Translations under genes and position numbers: made by a program
Origin: Gracilariopsis chorda
Lineage: Eukaryota; Rhodophyta; Florideophyceae; Gracilariales; Gracilariaceae
Length of the DNA: 64,000 bases
Direction: 5' to 3'
Assembly: GCA_003194525.1 (NCBI GenBank)
Contig: NBIV01000001.1
Span: forward strand, 496,001 to 560,000
Shown here: positions 43,249-54,156 of the stretch, in pieces
Position numbering within the stretch: position 1 is the stretch's first letter
How the letters are laid out: every line of letters begins with the position of its first letter
Notes under the pieces: generated by a model
Databases searched by the model: none
Seen by the model: the letters and a program-made list of their open reading frames with translations, nothing else
Told to the model about the DNA's origin: nothing

Positions 43249-44460
43249 TTGAAGATTGGACTGGATATCAGGAGGTATAGTGTAACGGACATGACTTCGA
43301 AACCAGCCACGATGACGATAAAGCGTCCAGAAGACTCGAAGCCTAGAACTGTCGAAGTGTACGTCACCTCTTCTCGATACAACTCGAGGGCACACATGCG
43401 GATAACCTATATGATGAAGTCACTCCTGTCAGCAAACTCCCAACACATAAGGCCGACCACACTCGCGAAAAGGTTGCATCGACTGACACACGCGCCACCA
43501 GAAGAGCTGATACAATTATGTAGGAGGTCCGGACACATCTCGAAATCAGTCGAAGAGGAAATAAGAGCGATATCCGACAACTGCCTCATCTGCGCCAAAT
43601 CAGGACCCCCAAAGCCAATGCGAAAGATATCGATCAACCACGTGAACCAGGCATTCAACGTAGAAATACAAATCGATTTCACGTTTGTAGATATCCGAGG
43701 AACGCAATATACCTTTTTACATATGGTTGACTGCGGCACCGGGTACTCCGAAGCGGGAATAGTAAGTGACCGAAAATCCAACACGACCGTTAGATTGATA
43801 GGGACCGAATGGATCAATCGACACGGGGCACCAGAAGCATTGTCAGCAGACGACGAAATGACTTCCAAAGAGATTCGACGATTCTTGAACGGGAGGAACA
43901 TTGAGCTGAAAGTACGACCCGTTAGACGACATAACAAAACAGGCATCATCGACCGTAAGAACGGCGTCGTTAAACTCATGCTGGAAAAGATCCAGAAAGA
44001 AAACTCTACTGATACAGACAAGACCATATTTTCACGCGCGGTTTTCCTTTCAAACCTGTTTACCGGTTCTAAAGTGCTTAGCTCGTTCGAACTAGCCAAA
44101 GGATACGCCCCTTCAATACTGGGTGCACCACGGAGAATGGTATCAGAAGAACTCATGCAGGCATATATGGAACAATGCGAGACCCGTGCGTTACAAAAGG
44201 TCATGCGATCACGCAACCCTTCCACTCTACCTCAACTGCATATAAACCCAGGAGATGAAATCCTGTTCTACTTCAAGACATCTGCACACAACATACCCGA
44301 AGAGTGGAGAGAGGCAACCGTAGTGAGAGCACACCTTCATTACGTGGAAGTGCGACGAAAGGAGAAAGGACCTATATCGAAAGTCGCTTACGAGGATATA
44401 CGACTTCGATCCAGCTCAGCACTCACTAGGGAGCTGTCAGAAGGACTCATGGAGGACTAA
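43249..44460 (+). CDS. Copia integrase region (fossil)
   Basis: Zinc-binding part: LHRLTHAPPEEL, CLICAKSG. Catalytic core: VEIQIDFTFVDIRG, HMVDCGTGYSEAG, and a trace of the NGVVKLMLEKIQ block. The C-terminal part (DEILFYFKTSAHNIPEEWREA) resembles the DNA-binding tail found in related integrases. Confidence 0.7.
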   Translation: MKIGLDIRRYSVTDMTSKPATMTIKRPEDSKPRTVEVYVTSSRYNSRAHMRITYMMKSLLSANSQHIRPTTLAKRLHRLTHAPPEELIQLCRRSGHISKSVEEEIRAISDNCLICAKSGPPKPMRKISINHVNQAFNVEIQIDFTFVDIRGTQYTFLHMVDCGTGYSEAGIVSDRKSNTTVRLIGTEWINRHGAPEALSADDEMTSKEIRRFLNGRNIELKVRPVRRHNKTGIIDRKNGVVKLMLEKIQKENSTDTDKTIFSRAVFLSNLFTGSKVLSSFELAKGYAPSILGAPRRMVSEELMQAYMEQCETRALQKVMRSRNPSTLPQLHINPGDEILFYFKTSAHNIPEEWREATVVRAHLHYVEVRRKEKGPISKVAYEDIRLRSSSALTRELSEGLMED

Positions 44461-44833
44461 ATCGACCTCAAGTTAAGCCCTGACCAGAGCGAGGGTCAGG
44501 AGAACGAGCCACAGGCTTCAGCATCTCTCGTGGCTAGCATGCAGAAGGAGGAACGCGTACGCAAGGACATGGGAGCATACACCGAAGAACTGCTAGAGAA
44601 TTCGGAGATGGAGGGACCCAATACCCTGAATAGCCAGGAACAAGAAGTACTCAAGAGCATGCAAAAAGTAATCGGCACTAGACAGGTCACTGCTCGCGAA
44701 CTCCAGTTCGCACCATCATGGTTGCTCCAAAAAAGCCGCAGAAAAGGAACACAGAGATAACTGGATCGGTGCATACGAGGAAGTCCACGAATCAGAATTA
44801 CCAGACCAGGCCAACATCATTTCGTCGCATACA

Positions 44834-45060
44834 GTGTACAAGGTGAAACAGGATGAGGAAGAAATGCGCAAACTCCAAGCCAGGCTCGTTACACACGGAA
44901 ACAAGGATGACCACAAAGACGAGATCAGGAAGGATTGTGCAAATGCAGACATGATAATCGTCAGACTCCTTATCAACATCGCTCTATGTCTAGGATTCTC
45001 CTTTGGCGTGGCAGACATTAAAGGCGCTTACCTACAGAGCGGACCAATCCGCAGGGATAT
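44834..45060 (+). pseudogene. Copia reverse transcriptase, truncated by insertion (fossil)
   Basis: KLQARLVTHGNKDD, then GFSFGVADIKGAYLQSG, the first catalytic Asp block of Copia reverse transcriptase. The sequence is interrupted at 45060/45061 by the Gypsy LTR. Confidence 0.75.
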
Positions 45061-45885
45061 TGTAGTGCAACGCCCTCAGGGAGGGATTCTTGGTACTTGA
45101 TCGTTTTCCAGATATTATTGGTTGTGTAGTGTGTATATGAACTACGCCCCACAATGGCGGGTATGGACACGTGGGACACGGTTTTGGGTCAATTGGCGGT
45201 TGGCCACAGTAGTGGATGTTGCCACGAAATGTGGAGTATTTAGGTTAATGTTATTTATTATTTTCACACCCATTTCTGGGAAGCTAGTACTTAGTGCGAC
45301 GGCGCACTGCCGTCGCACCAGTAAACCTTCCCCAACAAGGGACCCCAACCTGGGGAATTGGCTCTAGTTGTTGCCGCTTGCGCGCGTACTCTACTCCTCC
45401 TTGGAGGGAAACGCCGTAAACCACGGGACATCTAACCCCCTTGCACATCTAAAGGGACCCATCACTGGGAGTATAATTGTTCCAATTGCATTGGTGTTTC
45501 GCCCTGTATAGGGATATTGTTACCGGCATCGCCGTATCCGTTCGTCGCTCTCGCGACTCACTTCGCCCTCTTTTTCTCTTCTTCGCCCTTCCTTTTTCCC
45601 CTTTTTAGGGTAGCACCTCCCGCTATCCGCGGCCCTCGTGTGCGCATCCGCTCACACACCCCCACTTACGTGGAAACATACCTCTACTGAGGATCACACC
45701 CCGCTCACGCGGATACCGATTCTTCGCCTTCACCTCCCTGCGCGAGTCGCGACAGGTGTCCCTGGTCTTACAAACCTGCTTCACCGTGAAACCTCTGGGA
45801 GGGCTCTACCCAACTGGATTCACCTCGTGAGAGGAAGATCCCGAACGTCTTTCGGTGTTTTTCGCCTTTGGGGCATTGCACCACA
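45061..45885 (+). repeat. Gypsy LTR 1 (825 bp)
   Basis: Starts TGTAGTGCAACG and ends CATTGCACCACA, which are imperfect inverted ends. LTR 2 (54157-54981) has the same length and differs at about 4 positions by eye. Contains a 10-bp hairpin (45294-45318) and many smaller ones. Confidence 0.92.
45294..45318. other. 10-bp perfect hairpin in Gypsy LTR 1
   Basis: GTGCGACGGC, loop GCACT, GCCGTCGCAC. Present unchanged in LTR 2 (54390-54414) and LTR 3 (63486-63510). Confidence 0.85.
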
Positions 45886-45888
45886 AAG

Positions 45889-45910
45889 TGGTCTCCTGAC
45901 CTAGAATCGG
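45889..45910 (+). other. Gypsy primer binding site, copy A
   Basis: Three bases after the LTR end: TGG, then TCTCCTGA, CCTAG, AATCGG. Its complement reads as a tRNA 3' end: T loop GATT, T stem CTAGG, acceptor strand TCAGGAG, then A and CCA. The tRNA species was not identified. The same site is at 54985-55006. Confidence 0.7.
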
Positions 45911-45990
45911 TTTTTGTTTTCCCTCTTACGAGGTTTGTTTTCATTCACCGGAAGTTCCGTGATCGTTTCCCGTCGTAACGGTATTTTCTC

Positions 45991-47517
45991 ATGTCGAGAA
46001 ATCCCTCCGATGCGGAGCCAGTGGTTACGCGTAGTCGCTCCCGCGACAACGCGGACACATCCGAAGTTCGGTTCGTACCCCGTATTCCTTTACGGACAAG
46101 TTCCAGCCGTGCTGGCGCCACTTCATCGCGGAATGATACCCCCGACCGGGAACCCCGGAACCTCCTTTTGCCCTCGTTATCACCCCCGCAGGGGAATGCA
46201 GCATCGTCTCCGGCTGTTGCCACATTGCCCCAGGCACCCCGGTCTGCTCCCGCTGTCGCGGCTTCAAGCCCCCGTGGAACGGGCGATAACACCCCCCAGG
46301 AGACTTCCCTGGAATCCCAGGTCCACGCTCTGTGGACTGTCCATGACACCCTTGTAGGGGAACTAAAATCCCTCCAAGAGGTGGTCTCGGCAACCCCCGT
46401 AAAGGAGGTCCCCGAGGAACTCCGTATTTTACGGTCTGACGTCAACTCCGTGTTGGAGAGTTTGGGACAACCCGCCACCTTCATCGAAGGGGTTGAAGCC
46501 CGATTTGATCGGATTGGTGCCCGCCTGGAGACGCTGGAGCAGTTCGTCCTCATGGACAAACCATCACCGGATGATCCGGTGAACGAGACATCGCACAACG
46601 ACCAGCTTGCTGGGAAGAAGAAATGCCGTCATCGACGGAAACACCACCGGAAATATTCGGACTCCGATTCTTCTACATCGTCGGACTCATCCCGAAACCA
46701 TTCGGTTAGCTCGAGCTCCTCGGAATCCGACTCGGAGGACGAGAAGCGAGGCTACTCCTCCCGCTCGAAGCGGTCATCGGCCACTGAAGGTGTGGTCCGA
46801 ACCCCCCAGAAGGGGAGAAGACACCCCGGTCTCCGGGAATTAAAACCGACAAACCCGGATTACCGGAAGCTTTTATCATACCGGTACTACCGGCTCGAAG
46901 ACTCGTCACTCGGACGTACGCCCCGTGGTACGGGAAAGGTGCGAGAATGCATTAAGCGAATGCAGCTCTCGCTCCGCAACCAGTATTTCCCTGGAGAGGA
47001 CCCAGTCCTAGTACTGGATTTCCTATCCCGCTTTGTAGCGGAGGCCGATATCCTCGGTATGAATGAGGGACAAGCCTATTTGGCTTTACCGTATTTCTTA
47101 CGGGGAGTGGCGGAGGATCAATACACCTCTGTCAGAGGATCTTCTCGCGCCTCCGAGGGAGAAGTTACTTGCTGGCCGGAGGCTGTGCAGTATCTTCTGC
47201 GCTCCTACGCCACCAACACCGCTATTGAGCAGGCTATCCTCGCTTTGCGAGATACACGCCAGCGTGCTGGAGAGACCGAGACCGATTACTCGGTGCGCCT
47301 TAACAAGGCTTTCCACAGATGTGGTAACGTATACCCCGCTGGGGAGCGCAGTACCATGTTCATCGATGGTCTTGACCCGGCATTCCGGAGTTTAGTTACC
47401 CGTTATCGGGAGGACAAGCGGAGGATCACCGACCTCGAGCTGGTTCAACACGCCCGAGCGGAAGGGGAGGCACTTCGTGCAAGAACTCCGAACAATCGGT
47501 CTAAATCCGCCAAGTAG
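45991..47517 (+). CDS. Gypsy copy A gag (fossil)
   Basis: A 508-codon frame from the ATG at 45991. Ser/Pro-rich N-terminus, a coiled-coil-like stretch (about residues 110-185), a Lys/His/Ser/Asp-rich region (SDSDSSTSSDSSRNHS), then the gag core (LKPTNPDYRKLLSYRYYRL, LVLDFLSRFVAEADILGM, QAYLALPYFLRGVAEDQY). Confidence 0.85.
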   Translation: MSRNPSDAEPVVTRSRSRDNADTSEVRFVPRIPLRTSSSRAGATSSRNDTPDREPRNLLLPSLSPPQGNAASSPAVATLPQAPRSAPAVAASSPRGTGDNTPQETSLESQVHALWTVHDTLVGELKSLQEVVSATPVKEVPEELRILRSDVNSVLESLGQPATFIEGVEARFDRIGARLETLEQFVLMDKPSPDDPVNETSHNDQLAGKKKCRHRRKHHRKYSDSDSSTSSDSSRNHSVSSSSSESDSEDEKRGYSSRSKRSSATEGVVRTPQKGRRHPGLRELKPTNPDYRKLLSYRYYRLEDSSLGRTPRGTGKVRECIKRMQLSLRNQYFPGEDPVLVLDFLSRFVAEADILGMNEGQAYLALPYFLRGVAEDQYTSVRGSSRASEGEVTCWPEAVQYLLRSYATNTAIEQAILALRDTRQRAGETETDYSVRLNKAFHRCGNVYPAGERSTMFIDGLDPAFRSLVTRYREDKRRITDLELVQHARAEGEALRARTPNNRSKSAK

Positions 47518-48806
47518 TTGTTGCTAGAAAGCGAAGCTTCCTCACTTCCGCTCACTGCGGATGGGAAGCCTGGACAGGGATTTGATACCGTGCATTTAGT
47601 GCAGGAGGATGGTGTGTCGATACCCACCAGTGATTTACCGTCAAAGACGGAGATGACCCGTGATACGGGAACAGAAGATCCCGTTCTATACGGTGGTAAC
47701 AGTCGGGTTCAACCCCAACGACTCCCGTTTTCAAACGGTCAATCCCGTTATCAACGGCCTGGATGGACTGACACCCGCCCTGCGGTTCGCTTCTCCGATA
47801 CTCGGAATAATAATCCGCGTGTCGCGGTGCTGGCTCTCATTTGCCACCTGTGCTATGCCCATGGCCATACCTGTCCTCAGTGTATTTGTTCACTGAAGGA
47901 TATGGCCAAGGTGGTGGCAAATTATGAGGCCCTGACTCCAGAGGAGAAACATTCCGTCCCGACGGCTTCCTACCTCCGTGCTAAAACGGACTTTTCCCAC
48001 GCCCTACCACAGACCCTGCGTGCGCGGCAAGCTTCATACACCCCGATTCGGGAGATCACGCAACCATCCGTTGCAACCCCCGCTTATGCCGATAGAAACC
48101 CCCGTCAACGGGATGAAGCACTCGTTGTCGAGGAAACCAACCCACCGCCGGAGGCGGAAACCTAACTGAGGGAGTCTCCCCTTTGGGAGAGGCGTCCTCA
48201 AGAACGAGGCTGTTGGCGCCCGAGGCGTCCTCGCCTCGCTCCCCGGTGAAAGTCCTCTCGAGGAAAGACACCGCTGACGCGCACTCTGCGCACCTCGGTG
48301 TGTTGCGTCGCCCGTGGATACGGAGTAAAAATCCCCGGATTCCCGGTAGAGTTTTGGTCTTGGCCAAGCGCAATTATAAGTTCTATGCCAACCTTGGCCT
48401 TGACCCCCAGTTTAGGGTGAGGTTTCTCACCGTCCTGGATACAGGTGCAGGCCCCAACTTTGTTGTGGATTCATTGTTACCCCCGCTTGTGCGGTCGCGT
48501 ATCCGCTCTGACGCGGTCCCCGACATTTCGGATGCGAACAACAATCCGTTACAAACGGTGGGCACAGTGGACCTCGTCGTGAGACTTGGTACCTCTGTGG
48601 TGAAGTTGGACTTCATCGTTTGCCGTTCATTGGCAGCACCAGTCATAGCACCAGTCATACTGGGATGTGATTACTGCGACAGATTTGTCGACGCAATCAG
48701 GCCCCGCCTCAGGCGTGTAGAACTTGACGACGGATCGTCGGTTCCGATTGTTCGCCCCCCGCTAAAGCGGTCCTCTCGGAAACAAGTTCCGCTCCCTGCT
48801 GCGTAG
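47518..48806 (+). pseudogene. Gypsy copy A zinc knuckle and protease region (fossil)
   Basis: CHLCYAHGHTCPQC (about 47844-47885) fits the C-x2-C-x4-H-x4-C zinc knuckle of nucleocapsids. Downstream FLTVLDTGAGPNFV has the aspartic protease DTGA site, followed by PVILGCDYCDRF. Confidence 0.75.
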
Positions 48807-48887
48807 GAACCACCGCCCGCGTCCCGCGAGTCCACCAAGCTCCGCGTCGCTGCCTCGGTTTCTATACCGGCTGAGTCCCAAGTCTGG

Positions 48888-50075
48888 GTGCAGGTAAATT
48901 CCCGTCAACACGGTCTTCGGGTTATACAACCCCTCGTCTCGTTGTACGAGAAATCCCAGCTGGCGCTGGCTAATGGAATTGCCTCCATTTCCCCGGATGT
49001 CCCTTTCCGGATATTGGTTGCCAACCTTGGCAAACACCCCCAGTATCTGGTCAAACACCAAGTAATTGGGAGTGTAACCCCCCATCCTATGGGAATGCTG
49101 CCAACGAAGATGACAGCCGCCGATGTACTCGGAGTTACCACCTCTTCTGAGGAGTTCGCCCCGCCGTCCGAAGACGTCAAGTCTAAGGAGGGGGAGGAAA
49201 CCGCTACTTCAGCGTCGAATATACCGAGTAACTCGGAATTGCGAACCACACCTGTTCCACAGGACAATGCTCCATCGAGCAATGACCGGATTGATCCGGA
49301 AAAAGCACTTGAAGCGCTGGACTTCAGCCACGTGCCAGAGTCGCACCGCGACAAACTCCGTACTATGTTACGGGAATTCACCACAATGTGGGATGGATCG
49401 CTTGGCGAGATTGATGCAACGGAACACCGGATCGATTTAATCCCCGGTGCGCGACCGGTTGCACAACCCCCTTACAGGGCAGGTCCGAAAGCTCAGGAAG
49501 AGGAGCAGTCCCAGGTGGACAAGATGCTCCGCGCAGGTGTGATTGAACCCGCTCAATCACCCTGGGCATCCCTAGTTGTACTGGCTTTAAAGGCCGACGG
49601 AACCTGGAGGTTCTGTGTCGACTACCGCCGGCTCAATGCCGTGACTGTTAAGGACACGTACCCCATCCCTCGTATGGAAGAGTGCATTGACTCCCTTGGA
49701 GACGCCACCATGTTCACGGCCCTTGATCCCAATTGGGGTTATTGGCAAGTACCTGTCAGACAGGAGGATCGCGACAAAACCGCATTCACCTGCCATGCAG
49801 GAACGTACCGCTTCAAGCGGATGCCATTTGGGTTAACCAACGCCCCCGCCACCTTTCAGCGTGCAGTAGATATTCTACTCAACTGCTTTAAGTGGCGGAG
49901 TTGTCTGGTCTACCTTGATGATATTATCATCTTCTCCAAGTCGTTGGACGACCATCTCACTCACGTCCGAGACGTGCTGACCGTACTCCGCGATGCGGGA
50001 ATTACCCTCAAGTTGAGGAAATGCGAGTTTTTCACAGATACTGTGAAGTATCTGGGTCACATTACCCGTCCTTGA
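48888..50075 (+). CDS. Gypsy copy A reverse transcriptase (fossil)
   Basis: WRFCVDYRRLNAVTVKDTYP, MPFGLTNAPATFQRAVD and the active site LVYLDDIIIFSKS are all present in one frame. The first half (residues 1-150) is a linker after the protease. Confidence 0.9.
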   Translation: MQVNSRQHGLRVIQPLVSLYEKSQLALANGIASISPDVPFRILVANLGKHPQYLVKHQVIGSVTPHPMGMLPTKMTAADVLGVTTSSEEFAPPSEDVKSKEGEETATSASNIPSNSELRTTPVPQDNAPSSNDRIDPEKALEALDFSHVPESHRDKLRTMLREFTTMWDGSLGEIDATEHRIDLIPGARPVAQPPYRAGPKAQEEEQSQVDKMLRAGVIEPAQSPWASLVVLALKADGTWRFCVDYRRLNAVTVKDTYPIPRMEECIDSLGDATMFTALDPNWGYWQVPVRQEDRDKTAFTCHAGTYRFKRMPFGLTNAPATFQRAVDILLNCFKWRSCLVYLDDIIIFSKSLDDHLTHVRDVLTVLRDAGITLKLRKCEFFTDTVKYLGHITRP

Positions 50076-50156
50076 CGGTTAGCGATCGAGAAAGCTCGAG
50101 TCAAATCCTTCGTTGAGGCGAAAGAACCCCGTACTCAAACGGAACTGCGCTCCTTT

Positions 50157-53100
50157 TTGGGGCTGGTCAACGTCTATCGACGGTTTATTCCGAACTTTTC
50201 GGATACCGCGGCGCCCCTGAACGCGTTGTTGCGAAAGGGGAACGCCCCAAAACTGGGATTATTTACGCCCGAGCAATCGAAAGCTTTTAACTCCTTGAAG
50301 GAGGCTGTCACATCAGCACCAATCCTACATCTCCCAAAACTTGGGTTGCCATACTCCGTATATACGGACTCGAGCGACTACCAAGTCGTGTGTGCTCTTT
50401 TTCAAACCACCACCGAGAGGGAACGACATCCAATTGGTTATTGGTCACGTTCGCTCAATGTTCATGAGCGGAACTACTCCGTATCGGAGAAAAAAAGTGC
50501 CTCGCCGTCGTATGGGCGATGACCACTCTGCGCCCCTACCTTATGGGAATTCACTTCACCTTGTATACGGATCATTCCTCATTGAGGTGGTTGATGAATA
50601 TCTCCGACCCATCGGGACGCCTCATGCGCTGGAGACTCCGCCTCGCGGAATAGACTTTCAAGTCATTTATAAAAAGGGCGCGCAGAACACCCAAGCCGAC
50701 GCTTTGTCGCGGTTACCCACAAGCGGGGAAGCACTCCCAACGGAGGATGATGAAGTCCCATGTTTCATGGCCATAGACCCGGATGATCCGGAATGTGCCG
50801 TCGAGGCTGGGCCAGAAAACTGGGACGAGGATGCTGATTTTGACGAACTACTCGCATCGCGAGATAAATCTGAGAACCCGTTACCGGGAAACTTTGTACC
50901 GGTATCACCGGAAGAAATGATCCGAGAACAATTCGGCGACCCATTCTGTACGAGAATTCGTGCCCGTATCAACGGTGGTGAAGATCTCCCTTTCGGGGTA
51001 AACGACAAAGGCTACCTCGTAAGAAAGGTCGAAGCCCGCCCACAGATTGTGGTACCACATTCCCTGCAATCGCGGGTGTTACATCTATCACACTACGCCC
51101 CCATTGGAGGTCACCCAGGTGGGAGGAAACTCTACCTAACCCTGCGAAGGGATTTCTATTGGCCCGCAATGGCGGTGGATTGCTACGCAACTGTGCGGTT
51201 TTGTAGCGAATGCGCGAAGAATCGCGTCAAACTCCCCAAAAATGCGAAGAAGATGAAACTATTCCCCGCAAGGGCGCCACTCGAGTTTATCGCAATTGAT
51301 CTTCTCGGACCACTACTCACCACAAAACGTGGAAACAAGTTTCCACTTGTCATCACCGACCGCTTTTCTAAGCTGGTACGGACTGTCCCTCTTCGGAGGA
51401 TAACCGCTCTCACGGTGGCCCAGGCTCTGGTGACGCACTGGATTTTTGTCTACGGTCCCCCTGTGGAGGTGCTCTCCGACAACGGGAAGCAGTTCGTGAG
51501 CAAGTTCTTCCAGGATGTTTGTCGCATCCTGGATGTCAAGAACTTGTTCACGACTACCTACCACACCCAGTGTAATGGGCAAGTTGAACGGTTTAACCGG
51601 ACGTTACTCGTGGCGTTACGTTCCTACGTCGCTGACCACCCAACGAATTGGGATCTCTACGCTGATGCGGTAACCTACGCGTACAATACGCAGGTACACC
51701 GGACTACCGGAGTTTCGCCATTCGAGTTGGTTCTATCTAGAACACCCCCGCCTGTGGCGCTGGAACCCCAAGCTACTTTGGACAATTTCCCATCTGTGGG
51801 TATCTACCGGCAGCAATGGAAGCAATGGCTTTCCAAGCTGGTCCCCGATGCGCGGAAGTCTATGGCACGGGCCCAAGCCGCTTATAAGCGGGATTTTGAT
51901 GATCGCTTGCGAGGAAAACCATCCCCGATTCGGGCGAATAACCACATCTTCATCAGGAAGGAGTACTACAACCCGGAACGGGAGAAGCGCCATAAACTCT
52001 CGCCTGTGGCGGATGGACCATTCAAGGTCATCTCTGTGAACACCGACACTGTCGTGGTAGAGATGGGCGACACGCACGAACGGATTTCCCGTGATCGTGT
52101 TGTCCTTGCCCCTCCTCCCTCGTCAGAGGTAGTCCTGGATCCAGGCAACCCCGTTTCTACGGACTCTGCAACACTGGAATCATCCGGGAGTACTAGGCCT
52201 ACGGTACTACCACACCCCAGCCGGGGACTCTCAGACCTACCGACGCTGTCGGACTCACCGGCTCAGCCGGGTAATTCGGGCCCCTCAGCGCCCGCCCCTA
52301 CCACGTCCGCCGGACTGGCGCGCATCTATACCCGCCAGGCGGGGAATGTTATCCCTTATCCCGCCGCTCCGTCTAAGAATGGGGAGGAGAACACTCGTTT
52401 TCGAGGAACGATATCGCCGTCGCAACGGGAAACACACCGTAACATACGGAACACTGACCGTGGAGCACGGAGTATGTCACGCAACACTAATCCCCCGTTC
52501 CCGGGCAGTGCTGTGCAACAGGAACCAGACGCGCAGGCCCCGCAAAAGCGGCAAATACACCGTTTGTCACGGGAAAACGAGAAGCCTCCCTCCAATACCG
52601 CAGCAGCGGAAAGGCAATCGCCCGATCCATCCCCGGAGGCATCGCCACAAACGCGGAAAATATACCGTGCTACACGGGAAGTTGAGGCGCAACTACCGCA
52701 CACGCCTGTCAGGGAAGGATCCCCGATAAGGAAGTATGGTGACGATTGCCCCCAATCGCCTGAGCAGGGCGATGCCTCGAAGCCGCCGTTGGCGGAAGTC
52801 CCCGCGGAAGCAGTTCAATCAGGTCGATCAGACCCGCACCCTGCGGAGAAGAGGCGCCCAGATACACCAGCGCCGCTGGGAAATCCCCACACCCCTCCTG
52901 GGGAAAAAGGCAGCCAAGCCGCAGCCGAAGGTTCAAGCCCTGGCCCGCAAGCGCCCGAAACGCCTCCCGTCGTCGACGGAATTGAAGCCCCCGTTCCGGG
53001 GAATAATTTGCGCCACCTCCCGCAACGCTGCGGGGAAGAACCGAGGAACTCGGAAAAAGCGCACGCCATCGCACGCTCGAAACCGGTCATACCGGACGCT

Positions 53101-53466
53101 GCTCCTCCCCGTGGAGACGGTGCACCGCATTTAGCGGCCAAGCCCCTGAAAAGGGTGTCATCGGCACCTGCCCGGCACCCCCCAAAGGGGAATTTTGACC
53201 AAAATACCGGTGTACCGGAGTTAGCCCCAAGCAACCCGTCAGTAGCCGGGGACACCACGGCATCGCCGGAACGGGTGCAGAGCGCTCGTGCGCCTGGCAG
53301 GGAGGCGGTTTGCCACCCAATCACCGTGTCGCACGGGACCCCCCAGGGGATTGTGGAAATGCCGATCCCGCAGAAGCGGTCATCTTCCCGCAAACTCGCG
53401 GTTCGTGAGCTCAACCGCGAAGGCGGAACCCAATTCCCCCTCCGACTGGCGGTTCGCCCGCAATAA
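50157..53466 (+). pseudogene. Gypsy copy A RNase H, integrase and long linker (fossil)
   Basis: RNase H: YTDSSDYQVVCALFQ, GAQNTQADALSRL. Integrase zinc part: HYAPIGGHPGGRK with CSECAKNR; core: FIAIDLLGPLLTTKRGNKF, VEVLSDNGKQFVS, NGQVERFNRTLLVALRSY. After about 52150 comes roughly 450 codons rich in Pro, Arg, Glu and Ser with no domain, before the chromodomain. Confidence 0.85.
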
Positions 53467-53690
53467 CGCGATAGCGGAAATGAACCTGCCCCGATGGGGA
53501 ATGACTTGCCGGTGAAAACCGTGGCACCATACACCCTCTTGAGGGATATCTTCCCGCATGAGCAGCGGCCGCTATCACAGCGCACGGCAACGCCGGAGTT
53601 ATCGCCGAACACCCTGCTAAGGGACATTATACCGCACAGCGGGCAGCCCCGCAAGGAAGTACAACCACCACCCGGCACGGCCGGCAGGTC

Positions 53691-53846
53691 TACGAACGAG
53701 GGTTCGTAGTAGACCGACTTGTCGGACACACCTGGGACCAGGATGGTATTCTACAATACCGCGTCAGCTGGTACGGGTACGACCCCAGTGGGGATACGTG
53801 GGAGCCAATTGAACACCTCCCACGGTCGCAGGTCCTGCGATACCAC
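53691..53846 (+). pseudogene. Chromodomain of Gypsy copy A (fossil)
   Basis: Matches the chromodomain of copy B at 62787-62942 (for example LQYRVSWYGYDPSGDTWEP). In chromoviruses this domain steers integration to histone-marked chromatin; family knowledge. Confidence 0.75.
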
Positions 53847-54140
53847 CGTCAAACGGGAACTGCAGCCCCAGCCACGCTGGTTAATGCCCAAGTTGGGTAA
53901 CGTTGCCGCGCGAGCGCAAAGCGATAGGAAAGGATAACAAGGCAAGGTCCGTCGAAGACGGGGAACTCAAACGAGAATCACCGTTATAAACGGGAAAGTT
54001 TATTTAAGGGAGCAGCTAGCCCCCCACAACACTATACTACAATAGCCAGCTATGCCAGGAAAGAAGAACCGGAGACGGTGTACGCGCTTTTATCACCCAT
54101 TTTCGTCTGGGAACCCTCCGCGTCCGCGGTCGTTTTCCCG

Positions 54141-54156
54141 TCTTAGGGGGGGAATA
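54141..54156 (+). other. Polypurine tract of Gypsy copy A
   Basis: TCTTAGGGGGGGAATA directly before the LTR start TGTAG. The counterpart in copy B ends at 63252. Confidence 0.75.

Larger units (their letters stand above)
41635..45060 (+). mobile_element. Copia retroelement, cut off by Gypsy insertion
   Basis: Plus-strand order promoter, gag, integrase, reverse transcriptase, which is Copia. It ends inside the reverse transcriptase at 45060, where the Gypsy LTR begins; the rest would lie beyond the Gypsy array and outside the window. A few breaks besides. A different lineage from the Copia at 11.4 kb. It is older than the Gypsy insertion. Confidence 0.8.

Noticed and set aside
52815-53729. 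Antisense frame of 304 codons in Gypsy copy A (and 285 in copy B)
   Set aside because: It mirrors the hairpin-rich linker; GC-rich arms lack stops in most frames, so openness is expected without coding.
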